Assembly (NCBI GenBank): GCA_020445745.1
Contig: JAGRGB010000124.1
Span: 1-63,416, forward strand
From: Rhodocyclaceae bacterium
Lineage (GTDB): Bacteria; Pseudomonadota; Gammaproteobacteria; Burkholderiales; Rhodocyclaceae
DNA: 63,416 nt
Reading direction: 5' to 3'
A program made the translations under genes and the position numbers. Shown here piece by piece: positions 62,318 through 63,416 of this stretch (position 1 is its first letter; every line of letters begins with the position of its first letter). The notes below the pieces were generated by a model, which was not told the origin of the DNA, did no database searches, and saw only the letters and a list, made by a program, of their open reading frames with translations.

Positions 62318-63376
62318 ATGCCGCGAGATGCGCTGCTGCAACGCCTCGGCGTCGAGCTGCCGATCCTGCTCGCGCCGATGGCCGGCGCCGGCGGAGCGGA
62401 GCTGGCCCGCTCGGTCGCCCGCGCCGGTGCGCTGCCGGCGCTGCCCTGCGCGATGCTCGACGGCGACGCGCTGCGCCGCCAAGTGGCCGAGGTTCGCGCC
62501 GACCACCACGGCCCGCTCAACCTGAACTTCTTCTGCCACCAGCCGCCGGCACCCGACGACGGCGCCCGGCGCGCCTGGCGCGAACGCCTGGCGCCCTACT
62601 ACCGCAGCTTCGGGCTCGACCCGTCGGCGCAGGCACCGGCCGCCCTGCGCCGGCCCTTCGATGCGGCCAGTTGCGCCCTGGTCGAGGAACTACGCCCGGA
62701 GGTCGTCAGCTTCCACTTCGGCCTGCCCGACGACGCGCTGCTGGCGCGGGTCAGGGCAACCGGCGCCGTCGTCCTCAGCTCGGCGACGACGGTCGCCGAG
62801 GCGCGCTGGCTCGAGGCCCGCGGCGTCGACGCAGTGATCGCCCAGGGCCTCGAGGCCGGCGGCCATCGCGGCAGCTTCCTCGACGGCGACCCGGCCAGCC
62901 AGCTCGGCACCTTCGCCCTGGTGCCGCTGGTGCGCGACGCCGTCACGGTGCCGGTGATCGCCGCCGGCGGCATCGCCGACGCCCGCGGCATCGAGGCCGC
63001 CTTCGCCCTCGGCGCCAGCGCGGTGCAGCTCGGCACCGCCTATCTGCGCTCGCCCCAGGCGATCATCTCGGCACTGCACCGCGCCGCGCTGGCGGCCGCC
63101 GAGGCGCCGACCCAGCTCACCAACCTGTTTTCCGGGCGGCCGGCGCGCGGCCTGCGCAACCGGCTGATGGCCGAGCTGGGGCCGATCGCCGAGGTGCCGC
63201 CGTTCCCGACCGCCGGCCAAGAGCTGGCACCGCTGCGCCAGGCCGCGGAGCGCCAGGGGCTCGCCGACTTCTCGCCGCTGTGGGCCGGCCAGGCCTATCC
63301 GCTGGCACGCGAGGAGGACGCCTTCGAGATCACCCGACGGCTCGCCGGCGCCATCGAGGGCATGGCGCGCAATTGA
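62318..63376 (+). CDS. Nitronate monooxygenase family flavoprotein
   Basis: This FMN-dependent TIM-barrel enzyme (352 aa) is likely to oxidise alkyl nitronates such as propionate 3-nitronate. Motifs are LLAPMAGAGGAELA, LNLNFFCHQPP, AQGLEAGGHRGSF (catalytic His), PVIAAGGIADARGIEAAFALGASAVQLGTAYL and NLFSGRPARGLRNR. GGGAGGAG precedes the ATG. It ends 40 bp before the window edge. Confidence 0.92.
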   Translation: MPRDALLQRLGVELPILLAPMAGAGGAELARSVARAGALPALPCAMLDGDALRRQVAEVRADHHGPLNLNFFCHQPPAPDDGARRAWRERLAPYYRSFGLDPSAQAPAALRRPFDAASCALVEELRPEVVSFHFGLPDDALLARVRATGAVVLSSATTVAEARWLEARGVDAVIAQGLEAGGHRGSFLDGDPASQLGTFALVPLVRDAVTVPVIAAGGIADARGIEAAFALGASAVQLGTAYLRSPQAIISALHRAALAAAEAPTQLTNLFSGRPARGLRNRLMAELGPIAEVPPFPTAGQELAPLRQAAERQGLADFSPLWAGQAYPLAREEDAFEITRRLAGAIEGMARN

Positions 63377-63416
63377 ACGGTCACGGCCGCGAGGCCAGCC
63401 GATGGATCGCCCCGCC

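Overview
The window is GC-rich chromosomal DNA that looks betaproteobacterial, most likely Rhodocyclales or a relative. The evidence is the housekeeping order miaB-phoH-ybeY-corC-lnt-glyQ-glyS-gmhB-plsC, a PHA phasin, a kefB-type antiporter divergent from kdsD-lptC-lptA, and glycine-tRNA ligase in the alpha/beta form. Taxonomy is inferred from gene order and protein character only.

Layout: (a) 1-1423, the start of an Mla lipid-transport operon on the minus strand. (b) 1558-18829, an MSHA-like type IV pilus or pseudopilus locus: an NtrC-type activator, then MshM, MshL, MshN, MshE, MshG, MshI/J/K-like proteins and two minor prepilin-like proteins, followed by a class III adenylate cyclase, a membrane histidine kinase and a further pilin-like gene. 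That last gene has a canonical GG-N10-GC sigma-54 promoter, so kinase, activator and pilin form a plausible PilS/PilR-like circuit. (c) 18863-29916, envelope and housekeeping genes (antiporter, kdsD, lptC, lptA, enoyl-CoA hydratase, phasin, plsC, gmhB, glyS, glyQ, a TerB-like protein). (d) 29988-35214, lnt, corC, ybeY, phoH and miaB, then tRNA-Met at 35448-35524.

(e) 35477-43190 is an integrative element inserted in the 3' end of tRNA-Met, bounded by a perfect 48-bp direct repeat. It carries a tyrosine integrase, a RelE/HigB-like toxin with a helix-turn-helix antitoxin, an AlpA-like protein, a small winged-helix-like protein, a primase/helicase, a zinc-ribbon protein and one frameshifted gene. 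It separated the tRNA from its old terminator and brings a hairpin that can replace it.

(f) 43244-50130 is a tightly coupled minus-strand operon of unusual content: a transporter with an added sensory N-terminus, a periplasmic binding protein without a permease, a Ser/Thr kinase fused to a periplasmic sensor and HAMP domain, and an alpha/beta hydrolase. I consider it the best candidate for an undescribed signalling system. (g) 50271-53229 encodes glyoxylate/glycerate metabolism. (h) 53362-63376 holds a PAS-GGDEF-hemerythrin protein, a RES/Xre toxin-antitoxin pair with a coupled secreted third gene, a diheme cytochrome, trxC, recQ, a small hypothetical protein, a LysR regulator divergent from an MFS transporter, and a nitronate monooxygenase.
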